Notes: a model not told the origin generated them from the sequence alone. A stretch of DNA of 64,000 bases from Parundibacterium terreum (GCF_014636315.1 NZ_BMED01000002.1:62001-126000), one strand, 5' to 3'; positions 25,163 to 34,287 are shown, counted from the first letter of the stretch. Program-made: numbers and translations.

Positions 25163-27400
25163 CTACTGCCTGCGCACTTCCAGCACACCGCTCACTTCAC
25201 TGATCACCGTCAGTGCTTTTTGCAATTGCGAAGTGCCGCCAATCTCTGCGGTGAACGACATGCGCGCCTGTGATTTGGCGCTCTGCGTATTGACGCCGAT
25301 CACATTGATTTTTTCACGGGAAAATACTTCGGAAATATCCCGCAGCAAACCCTGCCTGTCCTGCGCCAGCACGAAAATATCCACCGGATATACCGTTTCC
25401 TTGCCGTGATCTCCCCAGGTAGTCTGGATCACGCGCTCGGGCGCCTTGTTGCGCATTTCCGCAAAATTCTTGCAAGTCAGCCTGTGGATGGAAACACCCT
25501 TGCCCCGCGTGACGAAGCCGACGATTTCATCCGGCGGCGCCGGCTTGCAGCAACGCGCCAATTGCGTCATCAAGCCTTCGGTACCGACCACCAGCACGCC
25601 GGACTTGGCGCCCTGCGTGACACTGGAGGCGCGACTCTTGTTGGTGATGCTGAGCTCATCCGGTTCCTGCTCGGTACCGGTATCGCGCAGCAGGTTCTCT
25701 ATCTGGCGCAGACTGAACTCATCCTTGCCCACCGCGAGGAACAACTCATCCAGCGCGCCAAAGCCCAGCCTTTGCGCCAGCTCTTCCAGATTGATCGCAG
25801 TCTTGCCCTCGCGCTGCAAGGTTTTTTCCACCAGGGCACGGCCATTGGACAGGGTTTCCTGCTGATCTATCGCATTGAACCAGGCGCGGATTTTGGTCCG
25901 CGTGCGGGTGCTGGCGGAATAGTCGGTATTGAGCCAGTCGCGCGATGGGCCGGCTTGGTTGGAACCGCTCTTGAGCGTGATGATCTCTATCGTCTGGCCA
26001 TTTTTCAAAGGCGTATTCAGCGGCACCATTACATTGTCTACACGTGCGCCGCGGCAGCGATGGCCGACATCAGTATGCAGGTGATAGGCAAAATCAACGG
26101 GGGTGGAGCCGGAAGGCAGCTCTATGACCCGCGCCTGTGGCGTCAGCACATAGATGCGGTCATCCAGGGTTGCCGATTTCAGCTTCTCTACCCATTCGCG
26201 CTGCAATTGCTCTTCGCCGACCACACTGTCGGCCACTTCTGTTTTCCAGGCCAGCAATTGCCTCAGCCAGGCAATTTTTTCATCGTATTCTTGCGCGGAA
26301 AAATTGGACCCGCCGCTTTCCTTGTAGCGCCAGTGGGCGGCAACGCCATATTCCGCGAACTGGTGCATTTCACGTGTACGTATCTGCACTTCCAGCGGAC
26401 GGCCGTCTTCCACCACAACGACCGTATGCAGAGATTTGTAGCCATTCGGCTTGGGGCGCGAAATGTAATCGTCAAATTCCTTGGGAATCGGTGCCCACGC
26501 ATTGTGAACGATGCCCAGCACGGTATAGCAATCCTTGACGTCATCGACAATGACGCGGAAGGCGCGCACATCGTAGAGCTCATCAAAATTGACATCCTTG
26601 CCCTTCATCTTTTTCCAGATGCTGTAGATGTGCTTGGGCCGGCCGCTGACCTCGGCCTTGATGCCGGAAATCTTCAGCTCCTTGTTCAGGCGCTCAATCG
26701 CAGAGATGACAAAGCTCTCGCGTTCCAGGCGCTTTTCTTCCAGCATCTTGGCAATGCGCTTGTATTGCTCCGGCTCCAGGAAGCGGAAAGACAGATCCTC
26801 CAGCTCCCACTTTAGCTGCCATACGCCGAGGCGGTTGGCCAGCGGCGCATACAGATCCATGGTCTCGCTGGCGTATTGCTGGGCAGCGCCGTCTGCGCGC
26901 TTGGTTTCCGCAAAGAAGCGCAAGGTAGTGACCCGTGACGCTAGGCGCACCAGCACCACGCGCATGTCGGTTGCCATTGCCAGCACCATCTTGCGCAGGG
27001 TTTCCATCTGCGTGGAAGCTTTTTCCGCTGCGTTCTTGCCGCGGCCGACTTCCTGCTGTGTTAATGCGGCTTCACGCAAGCGCATCAGGCGGCGTATGCC
27101 GGATACCAGATCTGCAATCTCCCGGCCAAACTTGGCCTCTATCTGCTCTGCCGCCAATGGCGCCAGTTCAGGCAACTCGAATAGCAAACCTGCGATGCGG
27201 GTATCAACATCCGTGCGCAGCATCGCCAGCGTAGAGACGACGCCCTCGACAAATTGCAGGGCATTCTGCTGCGTGACGACCTGCTTGGTCGCATATAGCG
27301 GGACGACAAACTGCAGCGCCTCGTAGACGCGATCGCATTCCGCTTCCGACAGGCCTTCCAGCAGTTGCGACTGGGAGGCCATTGCCAATGTTGATACCAT
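25163..27400 (-). CDS. relA: GTP pyrophosphokinase RelA, (p)ppGpp synthetase
   Basis: The 745-residue stringent-response enzyme makes pppGpp from ATP and GTP on stalled ribosomes. The N-terminal HD hydrolase region is degenerate: where bifunctional Rel/SpoT proteins have HD, this one reads GLLFELPEL, so it should be synthetase-only. The synthetase domain (about 245-370) has GRPKHIYSIWKKMKGK, DVRAFRVIVDD, PNGYKSLHT and VEVQIRT-type LEVQIRTREMHQFAE. TGS follows (IYVLTPQARVIELPSGSTPVDFAYHLH), then a zinc-finger-like region with RCCKPAPPDEI, and a C-terminal ACT domain (VYPVDIFVLAQDRQGLLRDI). A RidA-family gene ends five bases upstream, so the two are co-transcribed. Confidence 0.95.
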   Translation of the reverse strand: MVSTLAMASQSQLLEGLSEAECDRVYEALQFVVPLYATKQVVTQQNALQFVEGVVSTLAMLRTDVDTRIAGLLFELPELAPLAAEQIEAKFGREIADLVSGIRRLMRLREAALTQQEVGRGKNAAEKASTQMETLRKMVLAMATDMRVVLVRLASRVTTLRFFAETKRADGAAQQYASETMDLYAPLANRLGVWQLKWELEDLSFRFLEPEQYKRIAKMLEEKRLERESFVISAIERLNKELKISGIKAEVSGRPKHIYSIWKKMKGKDVNFDELYDVRAFRVIVDDVKDCYTVLGIVHNAWAPIPKEFDDYISRPKPNGYKSLHTVVVVEDGRPLEVQIRTREMHQFAEYGVAAHWRYKESGGSNFSAQEYDEKIAWLRQLLAWKTEVADSVVGEEQLQREWVEKLKSATLDDRIYVLTPQARVIELPSGSTPVDFAYHLHTDVGHRCRGARVDNVMVPLNTPLKNGQTIEIITLKSGSNQAGPSRDWLNTDYSASTRTRTKIRAWFNAIDQQETLSNGRALVEKTLQREGKTAINLEELAQRLGFGALDELFLAVGKDEFSLRQIENLLRDTGTEQEPDELSITNKSRASSVTQGAKSGVLVVGTEGLMTQLARCCKPAPPDEIVGFVTRGKGVSIHRLTCKNFAEMRNKAPERVIQTTWGDHGKETVYPVDIFVLAQDRQGLLRDISEVFSREKINVIGVNTQSAKSQARMSFTAEIGGTSQLQKALTVISEVSGVLEVRRQ

Positions 27401-27405
27401 AGTGT

Positions 27406-27756
27406 TTATTTCTGTGCGGCAGTGACGACGATTTCTATCAGCAATTCAGGCCTGACCAATTGCGCCTGCACGGTTGCGCGCGGCGGCGTATTTCCGGCCG
27501 GTACCCAGGCATCCCAAATTTCATTCATGATGCTGATATTTTTGGCGTCGGTGATATAGATCTGGCACATCAGTATCTGCGACTTGTCGCTACCGGCCTC
27601 TGCCAGCAACCTGTCTATATGCTCGAGCACCTCGCGCGTCTGGCCGGCGAAATCCTGGCTGGTATCGTCGGCAATCTGCCCTGCCAGATACACGGTGTTG
27701 TTGAAGATTGCCACTTCCGACAATCTTGGGCCTACGTGCAAACGCTGTATATTCAT
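27406..27756 (-). CDS. RidA/YjgF-family protein
   Basis: The 116-residue protein is a member of the RidA (YER057c/UK114) superfamily, trimers that often deaminate reactive enamine/imine intermediates from PLP enzymes. Conserved elements are VYLAGQIADDTSQD near 20, TREVLEHIDRLLAEAG, and the C-terminal PPRATVQAQLVRPELLIEIVVTA; the arginine in PPRATV is at the position of the catalytic arginine of true RidA. It probably belongs to a Rid1-7 subgroup, not archetypal RidA, given the IQRLHVGPRLSE start. It is co-transcribed with relA just downstream. Substrate unknown. Confidence 0.87.
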   Translation of the reverse strand: MNIQRLHVGPRLSEVAIFNNTVYLAGQIADDTSQDFAGQTREVLEHIDRLLAEAGSDKSQILMCQIYITDAKNISIMNEIWDAWVPAGNTPPRATVQAQLVRPELLIEIVVTAAQK

Positions 27757-27847
27757 TATTCTCTAACTCGTTTCATCGCGTATTGACGATGCTATTGCAG
27801 CGCCCGTCAAACGCCTTAATTTAGGTATTTATAGGTACTTATAGGTA

Positions 27848-28711
27848 TTAAGCCAGCAAAAAATCTTTAACTATTTCAATCTGGTCCTGATGCACAAAGG
27901 TTGGCGCATGCCCCACGCCAGCAATTTCCACCAGCTTGGCCTTAGGGCCGCGCTGCGTCATTTGCTGCGCCACTTCCGGGCTCAGTAAATCCGAGTCGCC
28001 GCCGCGTATCAGCAAAGTCTCGCAGCGTATCGCATCGTAAGCGCCCCACAATCCCAGTTGGGCAGCCGTTGCCATCTCCGGCGTGGTGGCCTTGATCGGC
28101 ACCGCCAGACCCAGGTCATAATGGCGTATCCACTGCCCCTCATCATTTTGCTTCAGCACATCAGTTGCCAGTTTATGCCACTCTGCATCACTGTGGGGGC
28201 CAAACGACAAGGAAATGGCCTTGATATATTCTGCAGCCTGTTCAAAGCTGGCAAAACGCACATCCTGACCTATGTATTCGGCAATGCGGGCAATCGCGCC
28301 GGCATTGATGGTGGGGCCGACATCGTTCAGCACCAGCTTCCTGATCGGATTATCCGGCACGGCGGCCAAGCCCATGCCTATCAGCCCTCCCATCGAAGTT
28401 CCGACCCAATCCACGACCTCGGCGTCGGCACGCGCCAGCAGCGTGACCATGTCGCTCACATACTGGGGGATCTGGTAGTGCATGGGATTGCGCAGCCAGC
28501 CGGACTTTCCGCGCCCTACGATATCGGGACAAATTACCCGGTAAGCATCGCTCAACGCAGGGGCCAGTACATCAAAATCGTCGGCCACCCGGGTAACGCC
28601 ATGCACGCAGATCAATACTTTGCTATTGCGCGGATCGCCCCACTCCTTGTATGAAAGCTGGTGCAATCCTGAAGGAGAAAGACACTGGACCGACTTGCGC
28701 TGAGCTTGCAT
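27848..28711 (-). CDS. Alpha/beta-fold hydrolase
   Basis: The 287-residue cytoplasmic enzyme starts at ATG 28711, nine bases after AAAGG; an upstream in-frame start exists but lacks a ribosome-binding site. The oxyanion region is LICVHGVTRVADDF, the nucleophile serine sits in WVGTSMGGLIGM, the acid is the aspartate of LLIRGGDSDLL, and the base is the histidine of GVGHAPTF near the C-terminus. CPDIVGRGKSGWL matches the strand-4 region of lyase/esterase-like hydrolases. There is no signal peptide. It is divergent from the 3-hydroxybutyrate dehydrogenase gene, so action on a hydroxyalkanoate ester or thioester is possible but not shown. Confidence 0.85.
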   Translation of the reverse strand: MQAQRKSVQCLSPSGLHQLSYKEWGDPRNSKVLICVHGVTRVADDFDVLAPALSDAYRVICPDIVGRGKSGWLRNPMHYQIPQYVSDMVTLLARADAEVVDWVGTSMGGLIGMGLAAVPDNPIRKLVLNDVGPTINAGAIARIAEYIGQDVRFASFEQAAEYIKAISLSFGPHSDAEWHKLATDVLKQNDEGQWIRHYDLGLAVPIKATTPEMATAAQLGLWGAYDAIRCETLLIRGGDSDLLSPEVAQQMTQRGPKAKLVEIAGVGHAPTFVHQDQIEIVKDFLLA

Positions 28712-28902
28712 GGATAAACCTTTCAAGGTGCTGCTGCAAAATCTGGGAAGCCGCCCCGCCAACCCCGCGAGATCAGCCCCAGCCTAGTAGTTTTACTATT
28801 GCTTGCACCCCGACATTTTACCGGTCGTTGCGCTTAAAATCATTGATGACTTTGTCATAAGCATATATTTTAACTAAATTGCAATCATTCAGGAGATTCA
28901 CG

Positions 28903-29694
28903 GTGGGCAACACTCTCAAAGGAAAAACGGCACTGGTTACAGGATCCACCTCGGGCATAGGTCTGGGTATAGCGCGATGCCTGGCGGCCGAGGGCGCCAA
29001 CATCCTGTTCAATGGCTTTGGCGACATCAAGGAAATCGAGGCGCTGCAAGCTGCCACGGCTGCAGAATTCGGCATACAAACGGCTTATCACAATGCCGAC
29101 ATGAGCAAAGCGGCAGAGATCGAAGCCTTGATGCAATTTGCCGAGCAGAAATTCGGTGCTGTCGATGTGCTGGTCAACAATGCCGGCATACAGTATGTCG
29201 CGAACATAGAAGATTTCCCGGTAGAAAAATGGGATGCGATCATCGCGATCAATCTGACATCTGCCTTCCACACTACCCGTTTGGCACTGCCAAAAATGAA
29301 AGCCAGAAACTGGGGACGCATCATCAACGTCGCTTCCGCGCATGGCTTGGTCGCCTCTGCGCAAAAATCGGCCTATGTCGCAGCCAAACATGGTCTGGTG
29401 GGCTTTACCAAGAGTACGGCACTGGAAACAGCGCAAACCGGCATTACCTGCAATGCGATCTGCCCTGGCTGGGTATTGACACCGCTGGTACAAAAACAGG
29501 TGGATGACCGCGCCGCCAGGGAAAATATCTCCAACGAAGCGGCAAAGAAAGCGCTGCTGGCCGAGAAACAGCCATCCGGCGAATTCGTCACACCAGAACA
29601 ACTGGGCGGGCTGGCCGTGTTCTTTTGCAGTGCAGCGGCGGATCAGGTGCGCGGTGTCGCATGGAATATGGATGGCGGCTGGGTCGCCCAGTAA
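28903..29694 (+). CDS. bdhA: 3-hydroxybutyrate dehydrogenase (SDR family)
   Basis: The 263-residue NAD-dependent enzyme oxidises (R)-3-hydroxybutyrate to acetoacetate. I start at GTG 28903 because AGGAG lies seven bases upstream and family proteins begin at the following LKGKTALVTG; frames further upstream would translate through the ribosome-binding site. The cofactor motif is TGSTSGIGLG (13-22), NNAGIQ follows, and the catalytic set is S145, Y158 and K162 in VASAHGLVASAQKSAYVAAK. HGLVGFTKSTALE and the lid QPSGEFVTPEQLG are characteristic of bacterial BdhA. Downstream genes for acetoacetate activation (scoA/scoB) support this function. A hairpin without T-run follows at 29707-29735. Confidence 0.93.
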   Translation: MGNTLKGKTALVTGSTSGIGLGIARCLAAEGANILFNGFGDIKEIEALQAATAAEFGIQTAYHNADMSKAAEIEALMQFAEQKFGAVDVLVNNAGIQYVANIEDFPVEKWDAIIAINLTSAFHTTRLALPKMKARNWGRIINVASAHGLVASAQKSAYVAAKHGLVGFTKSTALETAQTGITCNAICPGWVLTPLVQKQVDDRAARENISNEAAKKALLAEKQPSGEFVTPEQLGGLAVFFCSAAADQVRGVAWNMDGGWVAQ

Positions 29695-29706
29695 ACTAGC
29701 CCCTCG

Positions 29707-29735
29707 GGAAATACCGGCGTGCAAGCGGTATTTCC
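29707..29735 (+). other. Hairpin after bdhA
   Basis: GGAAATACCG (29707-29716) pairs perfectly with CGGTATTTCC (29726-29735). It lies 13 bp after the bdhA stop. No T-run follows on the plus strand, so it is a mRNA 3'-end structure or part of a Rho-dependent end, not a typical intrinsic terminator. Confidence 0.55.
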
Positions 29736-29836
29736 TGTCGGCAGTTGCCGGCTCCGGCTGATAGGCAAGGAAAGTAGAACGTTGTATATTGCAGTGTCTG
29801 CAGCGTCCATCGCAATGAACTTCCAAGGAGACCGGC

Positions 29837-30385
29837 ATGAAAACACCAGGAATCTCGCTTACCCTGCCCTTGCTATCGCTGGCCCTGTTTGCCGGCAGCA
29901 GTTATGCGGCCGGCATCAAGCCCGGCCTGTGGGAAATGACAGTGGCGGTCGATCCCAAGCAGGCGGAGATGATGGCAAAAATGTCGAAATTGACGCCTGA
30001 GCAGCAGGAACAGATGAACAAGATGGGTATTAAGCTGCCGCAGATGCAGGGCAACTCGATGGTGCACAAGGTGTGCCTGACCAAGGAAATGATAGAGCGC
30101 GATCAACCGCCGGTGATGTCCAAGGAACAGTCGATGTGTCAGCCCAAGAATTTTTCCAAAAGCAGCAGCGGGTATTCCGTCGACATCATTTGCGACAGCC
30201 CGGACTTCAAGGGCAGCGGCACTTCGCGCGGTACCTTTGTAAACCAGGAGAGCTTCACTTCGGTCTACGACTTCAAAGGTACGGCCCGCGGCAGACCCAT
30301 TACGCAGCACAATGAAAGCAGCGCCAAATGGCTGGGGGCCGATTGCGGCGATGTAAAACCTATGGATCCCAGCGCAAAAAAATAA
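29837..30385 (+). CDS. Exported DUF3617-family protein
   Basis: The 182-residue protein begins with a signal peptide (MKTPGISLTLPLLSLALFAGSS-YAAG) and continues with IKPGLWEMTVAV, the opening of DUF3617 proteins. The body contains four conserved cysteines (KVCLTKEM, SMCQPKNF, DIICDSP, ADCGDV), probably two disulphides in the periplasm. CCAAGGAGACC precedes the ATG. It follows bdhA by 142 bp with a hairpin between, and converges on scoB. Function of this family is unknown. Confidence 0.85.
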   Translation: MKTPGISLTLPLLSLALFAGSSYAAGIKPGLWEMTVAVDPKQAEMMAKMSKLTPEQQEQMNKMGIKLPQMQGNSMVHKVCLTKEMIERDQPPVMSKEQSMCQPKNFSKSSSGYSVDIICDSPDFKGSGTSRGTFVNQESFTSVYDFKGTARGRPITQHNESSAKWLGADCGDVKPMDPSAKK

Positions 30386-30401
30386 AATAAAATAACCGTA
30401 A

Positions 30402-30432
30402 AAAAACGCCCGAGCATGTGCCGGGCGTTTTT
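30402..30432. terminator. Bidirectional terminator between the DUF3617 gene and scoB
   Basis: AAAAACGCCCG (30402-30412) is complementary to CGGGCGTTTTT (30422-30432) with a 9-nt loop. A-tract and T-tract flank the stem, so it works in both directions between the convergent genes ending at 30385 and 30459. Confidence 0.9.
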
Positions 30433-30458
30433 ACTTCAAGCGTTTGCTGCAAACCTGA

Positions 30459-31100
30459 TCAGGCTACTGCGCTAACGTCAAGTTTCGCTTCTGTCTTGGC
30501 GACGATCTCTTCTTTCGTTACGCCAGGTGCCAGCTCTACCAGCTTCAAGCCTTTTGGCGTGACATCGATGACGCCAAGGTCGGTCACGATACGGTTGACA
30601 ACACCGACACCGGTCAGCGGCAGGTTGCATTTGTTCAGTATCTTGTGCGCATCGCCCTTGGCAACGTGCTCCATCAACACCACCACGCGGCCCACGCCTG
30701 CTACCAAGTCCATCGCGCCGCCCATGCCTTTGACCATCTTGCCCGGTATCATCCAGTTGGCCAGGTCGCCGGTCTCGCTGACTTGCATCGCACCCAGTAT
30801 AGCCAGGTTGATCTTACCGCCGCGTATCATCGCAAACGAATCTGCGGAGCTGAATATCGATGAGCCCGGCAGGGTAGTCACTGTCTGCTTGCCGGCGTTG
30901 ATCATGTCCGCATCGACTTCTTCTTCGGTAGGGAAAGGGCCTATGCCCAGCAAGCCATTCTCCGATTGCAGCCAGACTTCCATGCCTTGCGGCACATGAT
31001 TCGCCACCAGCGTAGGCAAGCCTATGCCCAGGTTCACGTAAAAGCCGTCTTCCAGTTCTTTCGCCGCGCGTGCGGCCATTTCATCACGATTCCATGCCAT
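30459..31100 (-). CDS. scoB: Succinyl-CoA:3-ketoacid CoA-transferase subunit B
   Basis: The 213-residue subunit carries the catalytic glutamate of class I CoA transferases in the [12 protein letters not shown] motif near residue 47; the glutamate forms the enzyme-CoA thioester. [19 protein letters not shown] and the C-terminal [16 protein letters not shown] are family features. With ScoA it moves CoA from succinyl-CoA to acetoacetate, giving acetoacetyl-CoA. AGGAG stands eight bases before the ATG; scoA ends 21 bp upstream, so they form one operon. A 3-oxoadipate transferase is the closest alternative, but the adjacent bdhA favours acetoacetate. Confidence 0.92.
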   Translation of the reverse strand: MAWNRDEMAARAAKELEDGFYVNLGIGLPTLVANHVPQGMEVWLQSENGLLGIGPFPTEEEVDADMINAGKQTVTTLPGSSIFSSADSFAMIRGGKINLAILGAMQVSETGDLANWMIPGKMVKGMGGAMDLVAGVGRVVVLMEHVAKGDAHKILNKCNLPLTGVGVVNRIVTDLGVIDVTPKGLKLVELAPGVTKEEIVAKTEAKLDVSAVA

Positions 31101-31121
31101 GTCGGATCTCCTGCGTTCTTA

Positions 31122-31820
31122 TTATGAAGGGCGAACAGTGCGCTGTTCTATGCGTTTTTCCGGACTAGCGTTCACGACGATGCGTTGAACGAAGATGCCG
31201 GGAGTATGGATCTCGTCAGGATCGAGCTCACCTATCTCTACCAGCACTTCAACTTCCGCTACGGTGATCTTGCCGGCCATAGCCACGTTAGGATTGAAAT
31301 TGCGCGCAGTCTTGCGGTAGACCAGGTTACCCGCTTTATCTGCCTTATATGCTTTGACCAGCGACACGTCGGATACCAGCGCGCGTTCCATCACATACTG
31401 ATGGCCGTCGAATTCGCGGATTTCCTTGCCGTCGGCAACTATCGTACCGACGCCGGTCTTGGTGAAAAATGCCGGGATACCGGCACCGCCTGCACGCAGC
31501 TTTTCAGCCAGCGTGCCCTGCGGCGTAAATTCCAGCTCCAGTTCGCCTGCCAGGTACTGGCGTTCGAATTCTTTGTTTTCTCCTACATAGGAAGAGATCA
31601 TTTTCTTGATCTGGCGCGTAGTCAGCAGTTGCCCCAGGCCAAAACCGTCTACACCGGCGTTATTGGAAATTGCGGTCAGATTGCCGGCACCGCTATCGCG
31701 CAAGGCAGCAATCAACGCTTCCGGAATGCCGCACAGGCCGAAGCCACCTACAGCGATTGTCTGTCCGTCTTTTACTATATCTGCCAGAGCGGTTTTAGCA
31801 TCAGGATATACTTTATTCAT
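31122..31820 (-). CDS. scoA: Succinyl-CoA:3-ketoacid CoA-transferase subunit A
   Basis: The 232-residue subunit A begins MNKVYPDAKTALADIVKDGQTIAVGGFGLCGIPEALI; the GGFGLCGIPE segment binds CoA and is the CoA-transferase family I signature. Further conserved blocks are ISNNAGVDGFGLG, ELEFTPQGTLAEKLRAGGAGIPAF and ARNFNPNVAMAGK. AAGGGACAGG precedes the ATG at 31820. It is the first gene of the scoAB operon and is divergent from a PAS-LuxR regulator at 32019, which is the most likely local controller. Confidence 0.93.
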   Translation of the reverse strand: MNKVYPDAKTALADIVKDGQTIAVGGFGLCGIPEALIAALRDSGAGNLTAISNNAGVDGFGLGQLLTTRQIKKMISSYVGENKEFERQYLAGELELEFTPQGTLAEKLRAGGAGIPAFFTKTGVGTIVADGKEIREFDGHQYVMERALVSDVSLVKAYKADKAGNLVYRKTARNFNPNVAMAGKITVAEVEVLVEIGELDPDEIHTPGIFVQRIVVNASPEKRIEQRTVRPS

Positions 31821-32018
31821 ACCTGTCCCTTTTCGTTATTGTTGAATTCCTGGAGCCACCCCAAATATCCGTTTGCGTGAAGTCGACCGCTGGCAAGGAG
31901 AAGATTGGGGCATGGCAATTTTATCTATCGTACAGGATAAGATGCTACGCTATACTGCGCAATACCGTAAAAATACCTGACAATTCTTTCACCAAACCCT
32001 CGCCACCTTATCGACGAC

Positions 32019-32579
32019 ATGAACGCACCACAGGCTATCGATTTCGAATCCATATTCCAGTTCGCCCCGGTCGGCATGTGCGTATCCCAGAATCGCATCA
32101 TCAGGGCTTGCAATGACGATCTGGCGCGGATGTTCGGCTATCAGAAGGAAGAATTGCTGGGGCAATCTTTCCTGGTCCTCTATCCTACACTAGATGAGTT
32201 TGAGCGTACGGGCGCCCGCATCACACCGATCATGAATGCCAAAGGCTATTACTCGGATGAGCGCATCATGAAGCGCGCCAACCAGGAATTATTCTGGTGC
32301 CATGTGTCAGGCAGGGGCTTGCATAAGGAGGATGCGCACGCAGAAGGAATCTGGACGTTTGAAGATTTAAGCTCCAAACGTCCGGTGACGGCGGAATTGA
32401 CTCCGCGCGAGCGGGAAATTGCAGCGCTGCTGGTAGACGGCAAGACCAGCAAGCTGATTGCGCGGCAGATAGGCCTGAGCCCGCGCACGGTGGAAATGCA
32501 TCGCGCCAAACTGATGCGCAAGTTTTCTGCGGCAACCTCCAGCGAACTGGTACACAAGCTGCTGGGCATCATTCGCTAA
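32019..32579 (+). CDS. PAS domain - LuxR-type helix-turn-helix transcriptional regulator
   Basis: The 186-residue protein has a PAS domain at about 8-118 (FQFAPVGMCVSQNRIIRACND, MFGYQKEELLGQSFLVLYP) and a LuxR/GerE DNA-binding domain at 125-186 (ELTPREREIAALLVDGKTSKLIARQIGLSPRTVEMHRAKLMRKF). There is no receiver or histidine kinase domain, so it probably senses a small ligand or redox state directly through PAS. It is divergent from scoA with a 198-bp shared intergenic region, suggesting that it regulates ketone-body use; this is inferred from position only. Confidence 0.87.
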   Translation: MNAPQAIDFESIFQFAPVGMCVSQNRIIRACNDDLARMFGYQKEELLGQSFLVLYPTLDEFERTGARITPIMNAKGYYSDERIMKRANQELFWCHVSGRGLHKEDAHAEGIWTFEDLSSKRPVTAELTPREREIAALLVDGKTSKLIARQIGLSPRTVEMHRAKLMRKFSAATSSELVHKLLGIIR

Positions 32580-32669
32580 AGCCTGCCTGATATCTTGAAC
32601 GAGGGCATGATCGAGGTGCATGCCGCCCGCCTGCAATAAATACAAACAGATTTTGCCGGTGAAAGAGAG

Positions 32670-33134
32670 TTACTTCTTTTTGCGGGTGATAGCCTTCAAT
32701 TCCGCCAGTTTCTGGCGGATTTCATCCGGCAAAGGTGCGGATCTCTCGGTCTTCGCATCCACCCACACCACTTTGGCGCCGCCTTCCGCATATACAGCGT
32801 AGTTATTACTGACGCTGCGCATTTCCTGGATTGTCTCAAAGCTGCTGCGCCCTGCTTCCCCGATATAGGTGCAGACTTCCACCTGGTCGGGATATTTCAA
32901 CGGCTTCTTGAAGGTGCAGTGCGCATTGACGATGACAGGGCCATTGCCGTTCTGATCCGGCAGGCAGCCCATCATCGACATCCACTCTATCCGCGCCTGC
33001 TCCATGAAACGAAAATAGACGGTGTTATTGACATGGCCCATGGCGTCCATGTCTCCCCAGCGGATGGGGATGGTGACGGTATATACCAGCTTTTTTTCCG
33101 TCACTTTGGCTTCGGCTGCTGGTGTCAGGCTCAT
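32670..33134 (-). CDS. Acyl-CoA thioesterase, 4-hydroxybenzoyl-CoA thioesterase-type hotdog fold
   Basis: The 154-residue protein has the hotdog thioesterase signature IRWGDMDAMGHVNNTVYFRFMEQARIEW at 24-51, with D29 of GDMDAMGHVNN-type sequence as the probable catalytic acid. The second half (VNAHCTFKKPLKYPDQVEV) forms the sheet edge. It is tetrameric in relatives and hydrolyses acyl-CoA thioesters in the cytoplasm. Its ATG overlaps the stop of the upstream SDR gene by four bases (ATGA), so the two are translationally coupled. Substrate chain length cannot be told. Confidence 0.87.
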   Translation of the reverse strand: MSLTPAAEAKVTEKKLVYTVTIPIRWGDMDAMGHVNNTVYFRFMEQARIEWMSMMGCLPDQNGNGPVIVNAHCTFKKPLKYPDQVEVCTYIGEAGRSSFETIQEMRSVSNNYAVYAEGGAKVVWVDAKTERSAPLPDEIRQKLAELKAITRKKK

Positions 33135-33907
33135 TGCGCACTCATGCCGTCATCTGCCGTCACGATGGCGCCATTCAGGAAGCGGGACTCTTCTGCCGCC
33201 AGCAGCAACAGCAATCCATCCAGATCTTCCGGATTGCCCACGCGTTTGCGTGGCAGCATGTCGATCAGCTTTTGGCCTTGTTCGGTCGCAAAATGCTCTG
33301 CATTGATTTCAGTGGAAATATAGCCTGGACAGATGGCGTTCACATTGATGCCGTACTTGCCCCACTCTACCGCCATCGATTTGGTCATATGCACGACCGC
33401 GGCCTTGCTGACGCAATAAATACCTATCTGCGGCAATACGCGCAGACCGGCGACCGACGCGATATTGATGATGCGATGCTGCTTTTTAGGATCGCCCTTG
33501 TAGCGCGCTATCATGCGCTTTGCAGTTTCCTGCGCCACAAAAAAAGCGCCGCGCTGATTGGTGTCCATCACATAGGAATAATCTTCAGGCGTAACATCGA
33601 TCAGCCTTTGCGTCGTAGAGACCCCGGAGTTATTGATCAGGATATCGATAGGACCGGCTTCGGTTTCGGCATGCGCAATCGCGGATTTGATGCTGGCGTA
33701 ATCGGTCACATCCAGCGTCACCACATGGGCGGCACCGCCCTCTGCTTCGATCTCTGCACGCAATTCTTTCAGCCTGTCGATGCGGCGCGACGCCAACACG
33801 ACCTGGGCACCAGCCTGTGCCAGTACTTTGGCGAAGCGGGCACCGAGGCCGCTGGAGGCGCCGGTTACCAGCGCGATTTTTCCTTCAAAATTGACTTCGA
33901 TACCCAT
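33131..33907 (-). CDS. Short-chain dehydrogenase/reductase
   Basis: The 258-residue enzyme is a classical SDR. The start is ATG 33907 (MGIEVNFEG), six bases after GGAG; a TTG four codons earlier overlaps that site. TGASSGLGARFA near 16 binds NAD(P)H; the usual NNAG reads NNSG (92-95); the catalytic pair is Y164 and K168 in YCVSKAA with S near 151. A DLD-type LDVTDYAS follows the second strand. The gene is coupled to the thioesterase and divergent from ETF-ubiquinone oxidoreductase, so a role in acyl or hydroxyacyl metabolism is plausible. Exact substrate unknown. Confidence 0.88.
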   Translation of the reverse strand: MGIEVNFEGKIALVTGASSGLGARFAKVLAQAGAQVVLASRRIDRLKELRAEIEAEGGAAHVVTLDVTDYASIKSAIAHAETEAGPIDILINNSGVSTTQRLIDVTPEDYSYVMDTNQRGAFFVAQETAKRMIARYKGDPKKQHRIINIASVAGLRVLPQIGIYCVSKAAVVHMTKSMAVEWGKYGINVNAICPGYISTEINAEHFATEQGQKLIDMLPRKRVGNPEDLDGLLLLLAAEESRFLNGAIVTADDGMSAQ

Positions 33908-34287
33908 CTGATTCTCCAACTTATTATTCGAATGATTCTACTACTCTAAACGTCCGCTATGATGACATAGGCGACAACTCTATGTTTCAACAATTCATCC
34001 CGAAAAGCGTGTTTTTTTGTGGATACAGAAGCGACTACAACACGAATACCGCACTAAATTGCTGCATCCCGGCGAACGCTCTGCGATAATTCTAAAAGTT
34101 TTGCCGGGAGATCGAAGGGCAAGACTAACGACCGCGACATATAAATAGACGCATACAGACGCACAGCAGCCACATAAATAAGCACACCGCCGGCAGGCGC
34201 CCGCTTGCGAAATAAAGTCACAGCATATACCATGCTGACAGCAAATAAGCACGTTCGTTCGAAAATTATTAGAAAGCGATTATAGCC
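33908..34287. other. Intergenic region between the SDR gene and ETF-QO
   Basis: This 380-bp divergent region must hold promoters both ways. It has AT-rich patches (33975-34015, 34250-34285) and a CA-rich stretch around 34140-34190, but I see no RNA gene, strong hairpin or recognisable operator. Small open frames on the minus strand here lack ribosome-binding sites and conserved motifs. Confidence 0.45.
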
